A stretch of 44,396 nt of DNA from assembly GCA_029561355.1 (NCBI GenBank), contig JAKQJD010000197.1, forward strand, positions 1 to 44,396, read 5' to 3'. How positions within the stretch are numbered: position 1 is the first letter of the stretch; each line of letters starts with the position of its first letter. The DNA is from Bacteroidota bacterium (lineage in GTDB: Bacteria > Bacteroidota > Bacteroidia > Chitinophagales > Saprospiraceae). Positions 34,833 to 42,694 of this stretch are shown one piece after another. The translations under genes and the position numbers were made by a program. The notes beneath the pieces are model-generated. The model was not told the DNA's origin. It saw nothing but the letters and a program-made list of their open reading frames with translations, and did not search any database.

Positions 34833-35492
34833 ATGGACACTTCCGCTTCCTCTAATGCCGTTCAACGCACACATGCGCTGCTCCGCGCCACAGGCCTTAC
34901 GCTGCTTCTCCTGCTGCTGGTCGGTTTTCCCGTTTCCCGTTTTCCGCTGGTAGAACACTATAAAAGTGCCGGCGAGCACAAAAATTATCAAAATACGATG
35001 GATACGTTGAGCCGGCTGGCAGTGCAAACCGATTCTTTGCTCGCACTGCTTCGTCCGATGGACGAAGTTCTTGGCCAGATTGTCAAACTGGACAAGAAAT
35101 ACGTAGAAGCCTCTTCGGATTCCCTGCGCTGGCAAATTGACCTGCTGGAAAAAAGGGTATTCATATTCAAAAACCACCTGCAAGAGCAGAATGTTGGCGA
35201 AATCGGGCTGCATGTCGCAACTACTTATGGCATTTTGCTCAATGCCCGGCAAACCATCTGGGATATGAGAAACCGCATCTCGCCTATTTCGCCCAAGCCT
35301 GAAGACGGCGGTACGGACACATTGCTCGATATGCAGATCGAGGCAGTGGCTATGCAACTGGATATGGAAGCGGGCGGACTGGAAAATGTGCGCATCAAAG
35401 GCTGGTTTAGCGACAAGAAAAAAACGGAAGAAAAACTGGTCAAAACGGCTCAAAACCTGAGAAGACTGTCTGCCCAGTTAAGGTCTATATAA
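34833..35492 (+). CDS. tssO: T6SS(iii) transmembrane protein TssO
   Basis: A 219-residue protein with one N-terminal membrane segment (about residues 18-34, LRATGLTLLLLLLVGFPV) and a long, charged, heptad-rich helical remainder predicted to be periplasmic coiled coil. This is the layout of TssO, one of the T6SS(iii)-specific envelope proteins with TssN, TssP, TssQ and TssR. It is the last gene of the operon; its stop overlaps by 8 bp the end of the convergent TIGR02757 gene, leaving no room for a separate terminator. Assignment depends on topology and position, since coiled coils carry little family signal. Confidence 0.72.
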   Translation: MDTSASSNAVQRTHALLRATGLTLLLLLLVGFPVSRFPLVEHYKSAGEHKNYQNTMDTLSRLAVQTDSLLALLRPMDEVLGQIVKLDKKYVEASSDSLRWQIDLLEKRVFIFKNHLQEQNVGEIGLHVATTYGILLNARQTIWDMRNRISPISPKPEDGGTDTLLDMQIEAVAMQLDMEAGGLENVRIKGWFSDKKKTEEKLVKTAQNLRRLSAQLRSI

Positions 35493-36291
35493 AATCCGCG
35501 TCGCCTATCACCCCCATTCCAAACAGCGCATAGTCGTATTTCACCGGATCATCAGGGTCGAATGCGCGCAGGTTCTCCGTGAGTTCCAGCACCGCTTTCC
35601 AGTCGGTTTGCGGGCGTTGCAGCAGGCCCAGGCGGCGGGCTACACGCTCTACGTGCACGTCGAGCGGAATAAGTAGTTGAGCGGGGCTGATCTGTTTCCA
35701 GATACCGAAATCCACGCCGGCGGCATCGCTGCGCACCATCCAGCGCAGGTACATGTTGAGTCGTTTGCAGGTGGAGCCGCGCTCGGGCGTGGCCACGTGT
35801 TTGCGGGTACGGTCTGGCGCGTCGGGGTGGTCGAAAAAGTCGTGGTGAAAGCCGGCGAGTGCGCGTTCTGTGGTCAGGTCGCCAGGTTGCAGATGCCGGG
35901 CGAAGGCCGTTTCCAGGGAAACGTTTTTCCGGTAATACTGCTGAAAAAACTCCAGAAACCACAAAGTATCGGTGGCCTGGAAGGTGCGGTGTTTAAAATC
36001 CAGGAAACGTGCGCGGTCCTGCTCGGTATGATTCAGCATAAAATCGTGCGGCGCGCCGTCCATCAGTTCTACCAGGCGGCGGGCGTTGCGAATGATCGTT
36101 TTGCGCTGCCCCCAGGCCAGCGTAGCCGCCCAGAAACCGATCAATTCGCGGTCCTGCACGCTGCTGAAACTATGCGGAAGCGAGATCGGATCGTCGGAAA
36201 TAAATCCGGGTTGATTGTACCGGCGAAAAGCGGCTTCCAGAAAATCGGCCAGTTGAACACCGTCGGCCGGATCAGGCAAACTAGAAAACAT
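35485..36291 (-). CDS. TIGR02757/DUF2400-family protein
   Basis: A 268-residue protein from the ATG at 36291 (MFSSLPDP). That ATG lies within the last codons of lipA, 11 bp overlapping, which suggests translational coupling and decides the start against the longer frame from 36330. Features of the family seen here are [33 protein letters not shown] and [19 protein letters not shown]. These resemble a helix-hairpin-helix DNA-glycosylase-like fold, and TIGR02757 proteins are conserved but uncharacterised. Its 3' end overlaps the end of tssO on the other strand by 8 bp. Confidence 0.88.
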   Translation of the reverse strand: MFSSLPDPADGVQLADFLEAAFRRYNQPGFISDDPISLPHSFSSVQDRELIGFWAATLAWGQRKTIIRNARRLVELMDGAPHDFMLNHTEQDRARFLDFKHRTFQATDTLWFLEFFQQYYRKNVSLETAFARHLQPGDLTTERALAGFHHDFFDHPDAPDRTRKHVATPERGSTCKRLNMYLRWMVRSDAAGVDFGIWKQISPAQLLIPLDVHVERVARRLGLLQRPQTDWKAVLELTENLRAFDPDDPVKYDYALFGMGVIGDADFI

Positions 36292-37165
36292 GCCGTTCCG
36301 CGTGATAGGACGAACGCACCAGCGGACCACTTTCCACGTATTTCAGTCCTTTTTGCAGGCCTACTTCGCGGTATTCGGCAAACAGGTCGGGGTGCACGTA
36401 TTCGGCTACCTCGATATGCATTTTGGTAGGTTGCAGGTATTGGCCCAGTGTGAGAATATCGCAGCCGTGTTCGACGAGGTGATCCATGGCTTCGAATACT
36501 TCCTCGCGCGTTTCGCCGAGGCCGACCATGATGCCGGTTTTGGTGCGTTTTCCGTAGTCCTTGATGCGTTGTATCTGTTCGAGGCTGCGTTCGTATTTGG
36601 CCTGCGGGCGCACCTTGCGGTACAGGCGCGGCACCGTTTCCATGTTGTGACTCACCACCTCCTGACCGCCGGAGATCATACGCTCCAGGGCTTCCCAGTT
36701 GGATTTCACGTCGGGAATGAGTGTTTCGATGGTGGTTTCGGGGCTGCGTTCTTTCACAGCCCGCACGGTCTGGTACCAAATTTCGGCGCCACGGTCCTTG
36801 AGTTCGTCGCGGTTGACGGACGTGAGCACGGCGTGTTTGACCTTCATCAGCCAGATGGCTTCGGCTACGCGGCGTGGCTCGTCTTCGTCGTATTCGTTGG
36901 GGCGGCCGGTTTTGACGGCACAAAAGGAACAGGAGCGCGTGCAGACGTTGCCGAGAATCATAAAAGTGGCCGTGCCTGCGCCCCAGCATTCGCCCATGTT
37001 GGGACAGCTGCCGCTCTGGCAAATCGTATGGAGATTGAATTCGTCGACGATGCTCCGCACGTTGCGGTAGTTTTCGCCCATCGGCAGGCGCACTTTGAGC
37101 CATTCGGGGCGTTTCGGGCGGCCGGAAGGGGCGGTATTATTCTCGACAATCGGTAATTCCAGCAT
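36281..37165 (-). CDS. lipA: Lipoyl synthase LipA
   Basis: A 294-residue radical SAM enzyme that inserts two sulfurs into protein-bound octanoyl groups to make lipoate for 2-oxoacid dehydrogenases and the glycine cleavage system. It has both iron-sulfur cluster motifs: the auxiliary cluster C-x4-C-x5-C ([12 protein letters not shown]) and the radical SAM C-x3-C-x2-C (CTRSCSFC), plus the C-terminal RSSYHA serine ligand. The ATG at 37165 (MLELPIVEN) is preferred to a longer frame from 37219. It is followed, with overlap, by the TIGR02757 gene. Cytosolic. No lipB is nearby. Confidence 0.97.
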   Translation of the reverse strand: MLELPIVENNTAPSGRPKRPEWLKVRLPMGENYRNVRSIVDEFNLHTICQSGSCPNMGECWGAGTATFMILGNVCTRSCSFCAVKTGRPNEYDEDEPRRVAEAIWLMKVKHAVLTSVNRDELKDRGAEIWYQTVRAVKERSPETTIETLIPDVKSNWEALERMISGGQEVVSHNMETVPRLYRKVRPQAKYERSLEQIQRIKDYGKRTKTGIMVGLGETREEVFEAMDHLVEHGCDILTLGQYLQPTKMHIEVAEYVHPDLFAEYREVGLQKGLKYVESGPLVRSSYHAERHVF

Positions 37166-37178
37166 GGTGTGGTGTGTC

Positions 37179-37325
37179 GTGTATCGTTTTTGGTGTTTGG
37201 CGCGTGTTGCTCCAGACATTTCAACAAAACGTATGCGAATGTTCGAAGTATTTAGCGTAAATCATCCAGTGTCCCAAGGGCAATGCGCCCCAAACACGAA
37301 ACACCAAACACCAAATACGATACAC
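37179..37325. repeat. 22-bp inverted repeat of TGGTGTTTGG-type words
   Basis: Positions 37179-37200 (GTGTATCGTTTTTGGTGTTTGG) and 37304-37325 are reverse complements with one mismatch, and both sit in longer runs of similar words (GGTGTGG before, ACACCAAACACC after). They lie upstream of lipA and downstream of the 37340-38110 gene. Related TTTGGTGTTTGATATTCGG words occur in the 8466-8875 element. Confidence 0.75.
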
Positions 37326-37339
37326 TAAACATCAAACAC

Positions 37340-38110
37340 TCACTTTCGTTTTCCGAGCTGCAAATTTAGGAAGAAGTTGAAGAACAGCCGGTCATTTTGT
37401 GACGACACGAGGATAGGAACTTTTTGTGCGAAGGCGTCCAGTTGGAGGCCAAGTTCGAGGGCTTTTACAAAATCGTCGAAGGCGCCCCAGTCGAGGTGCA
37501 GCGCGATGGTAGCATTGGCGCCGGGGCGGAATCCGAGTTGCCCGATGCCGCGTGTGAACGGCGAAGCGCCCAGAATGCGGGTATTGTCGAGAAAAACGGC
37601 TTTGTTCTCTTCCGAATATTTCTGGTGCAGGATGCGGCTGTTGCCTGCGCCGTCGGCGGTATACCGAAGGGCAAGGTAGTAGGGTTTGAGCAGGCCGAGC
37701 GAAGGCCCGAAACTGTAACTCATACCAATGGCAACACCTTTTTGTTTCGCTTTTTCGGAAAAATAGCGTTTCATGCCCCAGCCCGCGCGGAGCACGAGCA
37801 GGTTGTTTTGTTTACCGAAAACGTAGGGTCGGAAAGAACGGCTCACGGACGGGTCGGCACTTTGGCGGTATTCTTTCGGGTGTTTGAGTTCCCCGATGCC
37901 GAAATGATAGTACTTCGTTTTATCGTATGTCTGCAGGCGGCCGAACTCCATGCCGATCCCGAAACTGCGGTGGGTCACCAGTTTCAGGTTGATCGTCGTT
38001 TCGGTATTGTAAATGACACCGATGCCTGTGGCGGGCGGTTTAAACCCGTTTTGCGACGACCCTTCGGCAGCCACGACGGATAACAATAGCAGACAAAAGA
38101 AAAAACGCAT
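37340..38110 (-). CDS. Secreted outer-membrane-like (beta-barrel) protein of unknown function
   Basis: A 256-residue protein from the ATG at 38110 (or 38113) with a signal peptide (MRFFFCLLLLSVVAAEGSSQ). The mature part alternates hydrophobic and polar residues in strands such as GIGVIYNTETTINLKLVTH, NNLLVLRAGWGMKRYF and GVAIGMSYSFGPSLGLLKPYYLALRY. It ends with strands terminating in FFNFFLNLQLGKRK, consistent with a small outer-membrane barrel of 8-12 strands. I do not recognise a named family. It stands alone between the lipA operon and the UbiA-like gene. Confidence 0.75.
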   Translation of the reverse strand: MRFFFCLLLLSVVAAEGSSQNGFKPPATGIGVIYNTETTINLKLVTHRSFGIGMEFGRLQTYDKTKYYHFGIGELKHPKEYRQSADPSVSRSFRPYVFGKQNNLLVLRAGWGMKRYFSEKAKQKGVAIGMSYSFGPSLGLLKPYYLALRYTADGAGNSRILHQKYSEENKAVFLDNTRILGASPFTRGIGQLGFRPGANATIALHLDWGAFDDFVKALELGLQLDAFAQKVPILVSSQNDRLFFNFFLNLQLGKRK

Positions 38111-38303
38111 CATATGACATATTTTGGTTTCAAAAATAGGCTTTCTGATCATTACACGCGGAAAAAATGTTGCATCGTGCTCGAATCGTATATTTTTATT
38201 CTAAACACCGCCGCTCCCCGACAGTTCATCTTTCTGCAACAAGGCATTAAAAAAACATGCCCACTTTGCAGCCGTGGCATCTAAAAGGCTGACAACCTGT
38301 TTT

Positions 38304-39083
38304 TTATAAAACAAATTCGCCCATCAACCATTTGCCCGCCAACACCCATAAAAACTGAACGACCATCAGCGCATCGATCCAGAATTTTTGCCAGTACGCC
38401 TGCTTTAACCTGGTTTGGATGACGCGGAGCGCCCATGCGGTGCATCCTAAACTCCCGATCAGGGCGCTCATTGCCCATCCTCCGTAAATTCTATAAAAAT
38501 AATTGAATATACATACGAGTCCGGCGACGATCAGGGAACGGTCGATCCACTGAAAAGTTTTTTGTTCTCCCAAATGCCGTACCAATGTCTGTAGTTGGTA
38601 CCGCTGGTCGTAATGCAGATCGGTTAAATCGTAGGCCAGCGCCAGTGCGAAAATGAACAGCGCCCGGCCGGCAAAGATCAGTGTTGCTTCGGGCCATTCC
38701 ACCAGGTCGAGCGGCAGCCACACCGTCACCCACGCCCACACGAATGCGATGGAAACAGGTTTCAGCACGCGCGCCCGGCGCAGGCTTTTTTCACCGGCAA
38801 AATAATACAGCACCCAGACGACCCCGGGCGCCGCGAGCAGCAGTACCGTTTGTTGCGGCAAATGCCACAGACTTATCAGCGCTCCCACTCCGGCCGCGTA
38901 CGCCAATGCGCGTTGCCAGGGCTCTCTCCGAAAAAACTGGTACCCGCATACCGTCGAACCGAACAGAAACCCGAACAGCCACCCTTGCCCGGACAAAGGT
39001 TTGTCCAGTAACACCAGCGTCTGCATCAACATGCACACTGCGCAACAACCGATCCAGATGAGCCGTAGGAGGACTGAGAGCAT
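38304..39083 (-). CDS. UbiA-like integral membrane protein
   Basis: A 259-residue protein with about eight hydrophobic segments. The segment AYDLTDLHYDQRYQLQTL matches the second Asp-rich motif (D-x3-D-x3-D) of UbiA prenyltransferases, followed by a helix like the conserved one after that motif. The first Asp-rich N-D-x-x-D motif is not visible: the equivalent place reads SGQGWLFGFLFGSTVCGYQF. It may be a divergent UbiA-superfamily member with altered or lost catalysis. Divergent UbiA-like proteins without enzyme assignment are common in Bacteroidota. The 150 bp downstream (38154-38303) and the gap upstream hold no other gene. Confidence 0.6.
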   Translation of the reverse strand: MLSVLLRLIWIGCCAVCMLMQTLVLLDKPLSGQGWLFGFLFGSTVCGYQFFRREPWQRALAYAAGVGALISLWHLPQQTVLLLAAPGVVWVLYYFAGEKSLRRARVLKPVSIAFVWAWVTVWLPLDLVEWPEATLIFAGRALFIFALALAYDLTDLHYDQRYQLQTLVRHLGEQKTFQWIDRSLIVAGLVCIFNYFYRIYGGWAMSALIGSLGCTAWALRVIQTRLKQAYWQKFWIDALMVVQFLWVLAGKWLMGEFVL

Positions 39084-39085
39084 GG

Positions 39086-39326
39086 GAGTTGATGGGTTTA
39101 TATGTTTATGAGTTTATGAGTTTATAAGGTTGATGGGTTTATAAGGTTTATGAGGTTTATAAGGTTGATAAGGTTGATAAAAAGGTTGATGAGGGTTTAT
39201 AAGGGTTGATATTTATCGGCTCGATGAAATGAAATCTTCTCTTTATTCGAGCGGATGAATATCAACCTCATCAACCTCATAAACCCTATAAACCAATAAA
39301 CTCATAAACCAATAAACCCCTTTTAA
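39086..39326. repeat. Inverted-repeat element of GTTGAT/GTTTAT words between divergent genes
   Basis: A run of TTGATGGGTTTATAAGG-type words (39086-39210) is mirrored by CATCAACCTCATAAACC words (39261-39326). The inner arms 39205-39224 and 39247-39266 are reverse complements over 20 bases with two mismatches and end in GCTCGA at the loop. The arm sequence GTTGATATTTA and the GCTCG tip are the same as in the 49-bp palindrome at 12625-12747. The element sits in the 347-bp gap between divergent genes. The remaining 39327-39430 is AT-rich and should hold the promoter of the downstream gene, though no full consensus was found. Confidence 0.8.
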
Positions 39327-39430
39327 CTATGCCCTAACAAATTTTAAAATAAATTTTGATGGGTTCAAGTGTTAAATGTTGTCATGTACAATGAAATCCC
39401 TTTGTACAAAAGTATCCAAAACTGATATCC

Positions 39431-42400
39431 ATGAAACGCACAATGCTATTCTTGCTGTTGTTGACAGCCGGTTTCGCCCAGCAAGCCTCGGCGCAATATT
39501 TCGGGCGCAATAAACCGGTTTACCGGCAACTCGACTTCAAAGTGGTGGAAACACCGCATTTCACCATGTACGAATACCTGAAAAATCCGGACAAAGTACA
39601 GGAACTCGGGCAGGCTGCCGAACTCTGGTATGCCATGCACCAGGCCGTGCTGCGCGACTCGTTCAAAGAGCGCAACCCGCTGATCGTGTACAACGACCAC
39701 GCCGGCTTTCAGCAAACGAACGTGATCCAGGGCGATATCAACGTGGGCACCGGCGGTGTCACCGAAGGCCTCCGCAACCGCGTTATATTTCCCGTAGCCG
39801 CTACCAACCAGCAGACGCACCATGTGCTGGGGCACGAAATGGTGCACGCTTTTCAGTACCATATGATCCTGCAAGGCGACTCGACGAACATGCAAAACTT
39901 CGCCAACCTGCCGCTCTGGATGGTGGAAGGCCTGGCAGAATACATGTCTATCGGCCGCATCGACGCTCACACGGCCCTGTGGATGCGCGATGCCGTGCTG
40001 AACGACGAACTTCCCCGCATCAAGGACCTCGACGGCTACAAGTATTTCCCCTACCGCTGGGGACAGTCGTTCTGGGCGTACATCAGCGGGGTATACGGCG
40101 ACGAGATCATTCAGCCGCTGTTTATGAGCACTGCCAAACACGGCCTGAAAACGGCCGTTAAAATGACGCTGAATACGACTGTCGATTCCCTGTCGGAAGC
40201 ATGGACGGGTACACTCAAAAACTATTACGGACAATGGGTTACGAAGGGTAAAAAGGAAAACCTGCCCGGCAAAACCCTGCTCGACGACGACAATGCCGGC
40301 GAAATGAACGTAGGCCCCGTGCTCAGCCCCAACGGCAAATACGTGGTTTTCCTGTCTGAAAAGAACCTGTTCACCACCGACCTGCTGCTGGCCGACGCCA
40401 AAACGGGCAAGATCCTGAAAAAGATCGCCAGTACCGCTACCGACAGCCACCTCGACCAGTTGAACGGCATCGAAAGTTCGGGCGCCTGGAGTCCCGACAG
40501 CAAACGTTACGCCTTCGACGCTTATGAAAAAGGCCGCAGCGTGCTCGTTGTGAAAGACGTGGAACGCAACAAAACCGTGGAGAAAATTTACATCCCCGGC
40601 GTGCCGTCTTTCAGCAATCCGGCCTGGAGCCCCGACGGCAAAACCATCGTGGTGAGCGGCCAGGTAAACGGCCAGACCGACCTGTATGCCTATAACGTCA
40701 AGTCGAAAAAAGTACAGCGCCTGACCAACGACCGGGCGTCGGAAATTCTGCCGACCTGGAGCCCCGACGGTAAAACGATCGCATATTCCACCGATGCGCT
40801 CAGCCTGCAACGCGGCCGCAGCAACGGCGCCTGGACGATGAACCTCGCCCTGTTCGACGTGGCTGCCGATACGTCGGTGCAGATCGGGATTTTCCCCGGC
40901 GCAGATAACCTCAATCCGCAATTCGATAAATCGGGCAACCTGTATTTCCTCAGTAACCGCGACGGTTTCCGCAATTTGTACAAATACGACCTGACGACCA
41001 AAAAGGTCTTCCAACTCACGCAGTTGCAAACGGGTATCACGGGTATTACGCCGTATGCACCGGCTATTACCGTGGCCGAAGACCGCGACCGCATCCTGTA
41101 CACGTACTACAACAAGCGTACGTACGTGATCCACCAGGCGAAAGAGGAAGATTTTACGCCGAAAGAAGTGGACGCCTATGCCGTAGATATGGTGCCTGCC
41201 GCGCTGCCGCCTTTCCGGCCCGGCAAACGCGACATCATCAATACGAACCTGCGTTTGATGGATGAGAATATGAAAACCATGGCGGCAACACCCGTCGGCA
41301 GCGAACAAAAATACCGCCCGAAATTCAAACTCGAATACGCGGGCGGCAGCACGGGTGTAGGGGTGAATACCGGTAACACAAGTTTCGGAACCACGGCAGG
41401 ACTGGCCGGCGGCGTGGATCTTTTGTTCGGCGACATTCTCGACAACAACCAGTTGTACGCGGGGCTGGCCCTGAACGGAGAATTTGCCGATGCAGCGGGC
41501 CAGTTTTCTTACATCAACAAGAAAAAACGCATCGGATGGGGATTCAATTTTTCCCATATTCCGTATAGTTCGCTGGAATACAATACGTTGCAATACGTGG
41601 AACGCGAAGTGGGCGGCGTGCCGCAAACCTTTATCGAAGAGGCCATCGGTATCAACCGGCTGTTTGTGGATCGCCTGGGCGGACTTGTTTTTTATCCGTT
41701 CTCGGCCACCAAGCGCGTGGAACTGGGCGGCGCTTTGGAGTTTTACAATTCGCGCACGACCCGTTACTCTACGCTGTATGACGTAAACGGTTTCGCACGC
41801 TACACCGAACGCACTAAGGAACCGAAACAACCCGGCCTGGCGCTGCAAAACGTGAGCGTGGCCCTGGTAGGCGACAATTCCTACTTCGGCCTCACGGCGC
41901 CGCTACAGGGTTGGCGGTACCGCCTCGCTGCGGAGCAGTACTTCGGGGATTTCCATTTCTCCACGCTGCTGCTCGACGGCCGTCGGTATTTTTATGCGAA
42001 ACCCGTCACCTTCGCGGTGCGCGGTATGGCGTACGGGCGTTTCGGCGGCAACTCGGCTGATTTGTTTCCCTTGTTTGTAGGTCAGGCCACTTTCATGCGC
42101 GGCTACAACCGCCAGGTGCTGACGGAAGATGCACCCGAACTGGTCGATCAGGTGTTCGGAAGTAAAATTGCGGTGGGTAATTTCGAAGTGCGCCTGCCTT
42201 TCACAGGGCCGCGCCGCCTGTCGCTGATCAAATCGGGCTTTCTCGTGACCGACCTGAACGTGTTCTTCGACGCGGGATTGAGTTTTTATGATCGTACCGA
42301 TTTCCGGAGTGAAGATCCCACGCCGCTGGACGGGCAGGACCACGTGGTGCGCAAACCTGTGTATTCCACCGGCGTTTCGTTGCGCGTAAATGTGTTCAAT

Positions 42401-42496
42401 TACCTGGTGCTGGAGCCGTATTTCGCGCTCCCACTTTCGGTGCCTGCGGAGAATCGCCGCTGGACGTTCGGGTTGAACCTGACGCCGGGCTGGTAA
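39431..42496 (+). CDS. Large secreted protein: metallopeptidase-like domain, WD40-like propeller and C-terminal outer-membrane barrel
   Basis: A 1021-residue protein with a signal peptide (MKRTMLFLLLLTAGFAQQASA). Residues of about 30-275 form a gluzincin-like peptidase domain with HEMVH at 135-139 and a downstream EGLAEY (Glu167), the expected zinc ligands. Residues of about 290-570 are PD40/TolB-like beta-propeller blades with repeated WSPDGKTI words (WSPDSKRYAF, WSPDGKTIVVSG, WSPDGKTIAYST). Residues of about 640-1021 are strand-rich and end like a BamA/TamA-type barrel (GLNLTPGW, terminal aromatic). This combination occurs in Bacteroidota as uncharacterised PD40/surface-antigen proteins. 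It probably sits in the outer membrane with the peptidase and propeller on the periplasmic side (inference). Confidence 0.82.
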   Translation: MKRTMLFLLLLTAGFAQQASAQYFGRNKPVYRQLDFKVVETPHFTMYEYLKNPDKVQELGQAAELWYAMHQAVLRDSFKERNPLIVYNDHAGFQQTNVIQGDINVGTGGVTEGLRNRVIFPVAATNQQTHHVLGHEMVHAFQYHMILQGDSTNMQNFANLPLWMVEGLAEYMSIGRIDAHTALWMRDAVLNDELPRIKDLDGYKYFPYRWGQSFWAYISGVYGDEIIQPLFMSTAKHGLKTAVKMTLNTTVDSLSEAWTGTLKNYYGQWVTKGKKENLPGKTLLDDDNAGEMNVGPVLSPNGKYVVFLSEKNLFTTDLLLADAKTGKILKKIASTATDSHLDQLNGIESSGAWSPDSKRYAFDAYEKGRSVLVVKDVERNKTVEKIYIPGVPSFSNPAWSPDGKTIVVSGQVNGQTDLYAYNVKSKKVQRLTNDRASEILPTWSPDGKTIAYSTDALSLQRGRSNGAWTMNLALFDVAADTSVQIGIFPGADNLNPQFDKSGNLYFLSNRDGFRNLYKYDLTTKKVFQLTQLQTGITGITPYAPAITVAEDRDRILYTYYNKRTYVIHQAKEEDFTPKEVDAYAVDMVPAALPPFRPGKRDIINTNLRLMDENMKTMAATPVGSEQKYRPKFKLEYAGGSTGVGVNTGNTSFGTTAGLAGGVDLLFGDILDNNQLYAGLALNGEFADAAGQFSYINKKKRIGWGFNFSHIPYSSLEYNTLQYVEREVGGVPQTFIEEAIGINRLFVDRLGGLVFYPFSATKRVELGGALEFYNSRTTRYSTLYDVNGFARYTERTKEPKQPGLALQNVSVALVGDNSYFGLTAPLQGWRYRLAAEQYFGDFHFSTLLLDGRRYFYAKPVTFAVRGMAYGRFGGNSADLFPLFVGQATFMRGYNRQVLTEDAPELVDQVFGSKIAVGNFEVRLPFTGPRRLSLIKSGFLVTDLNVFFDAGLSFYDRTDFRSEDPTPLDGQDHVVRKPVYSTGVSLRVNVFNYLVLEPYFALPLSVPAENRRWTFGLNLTPGW

Positions 42497-42575
42497 TGTC
42501 ATGATGGAGTGTTTGGTTTTTCGTGTTTCGGAACGGGATGACAGTGGACCACATCCTGAACATGAAACATGAAAA

Positions 42576-42681
42576 ACTGAGCATGCTTTGGCAAGGAACG
42601 ATTTATAAAAAAATGCATGGCCGCCCATCCGGGCGGCCATGCATTTTTTTATAAATCGTTCCTTGCCAAAGCATGTTCAGT
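42576..42681. terminator. 51-bp nearly perfect inverted repeat between convergent genes, likely bidirectional terminator
   Basis: Positions 42576-42626 and 42631-42681 are reverse complements over 51 bases with a single G-T pair (42581/42676) and a 4-base ATCC loop. The tip is the very GC-rich GGCCGCCC/GGGCGGCC, flanked on both sides by A7/T7 tracts, so a transcript from either strand would form the GC stem followed by a run of U. That is a textbook bidirectional intrinsic terminator between the plus-strand 39431-42496 gene and the minus-strand 42695-44326 gene. The outer 30 bp of perfect complementarity are much longer than termination needs and resemble the other long palindromes here. Confidence 0.8.
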
Positions 42682-42694
42682 GGATAACCAACCA

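Noticed and set aside
24949-35492. Interpretation as a phage tail or extracellular contractile injection system
   Set aside because: TssN and TssO membrane proteins, Hcp of TssD type and a TssK-like protein indicate a membrane-anchored T6SS; no tape-measure, tail-fibre or AAA gene of eCIS type is present.
39446-41848. 800-codon open frame antisense to the peptidase/propeller/barrel gene
   Set aside because: It mirrors the codon bias of the plus-strand gene. The plus strand has a signal peptide, HEMVH motif and WSPDGK repeats, while the antisense product has no recognisable domain.
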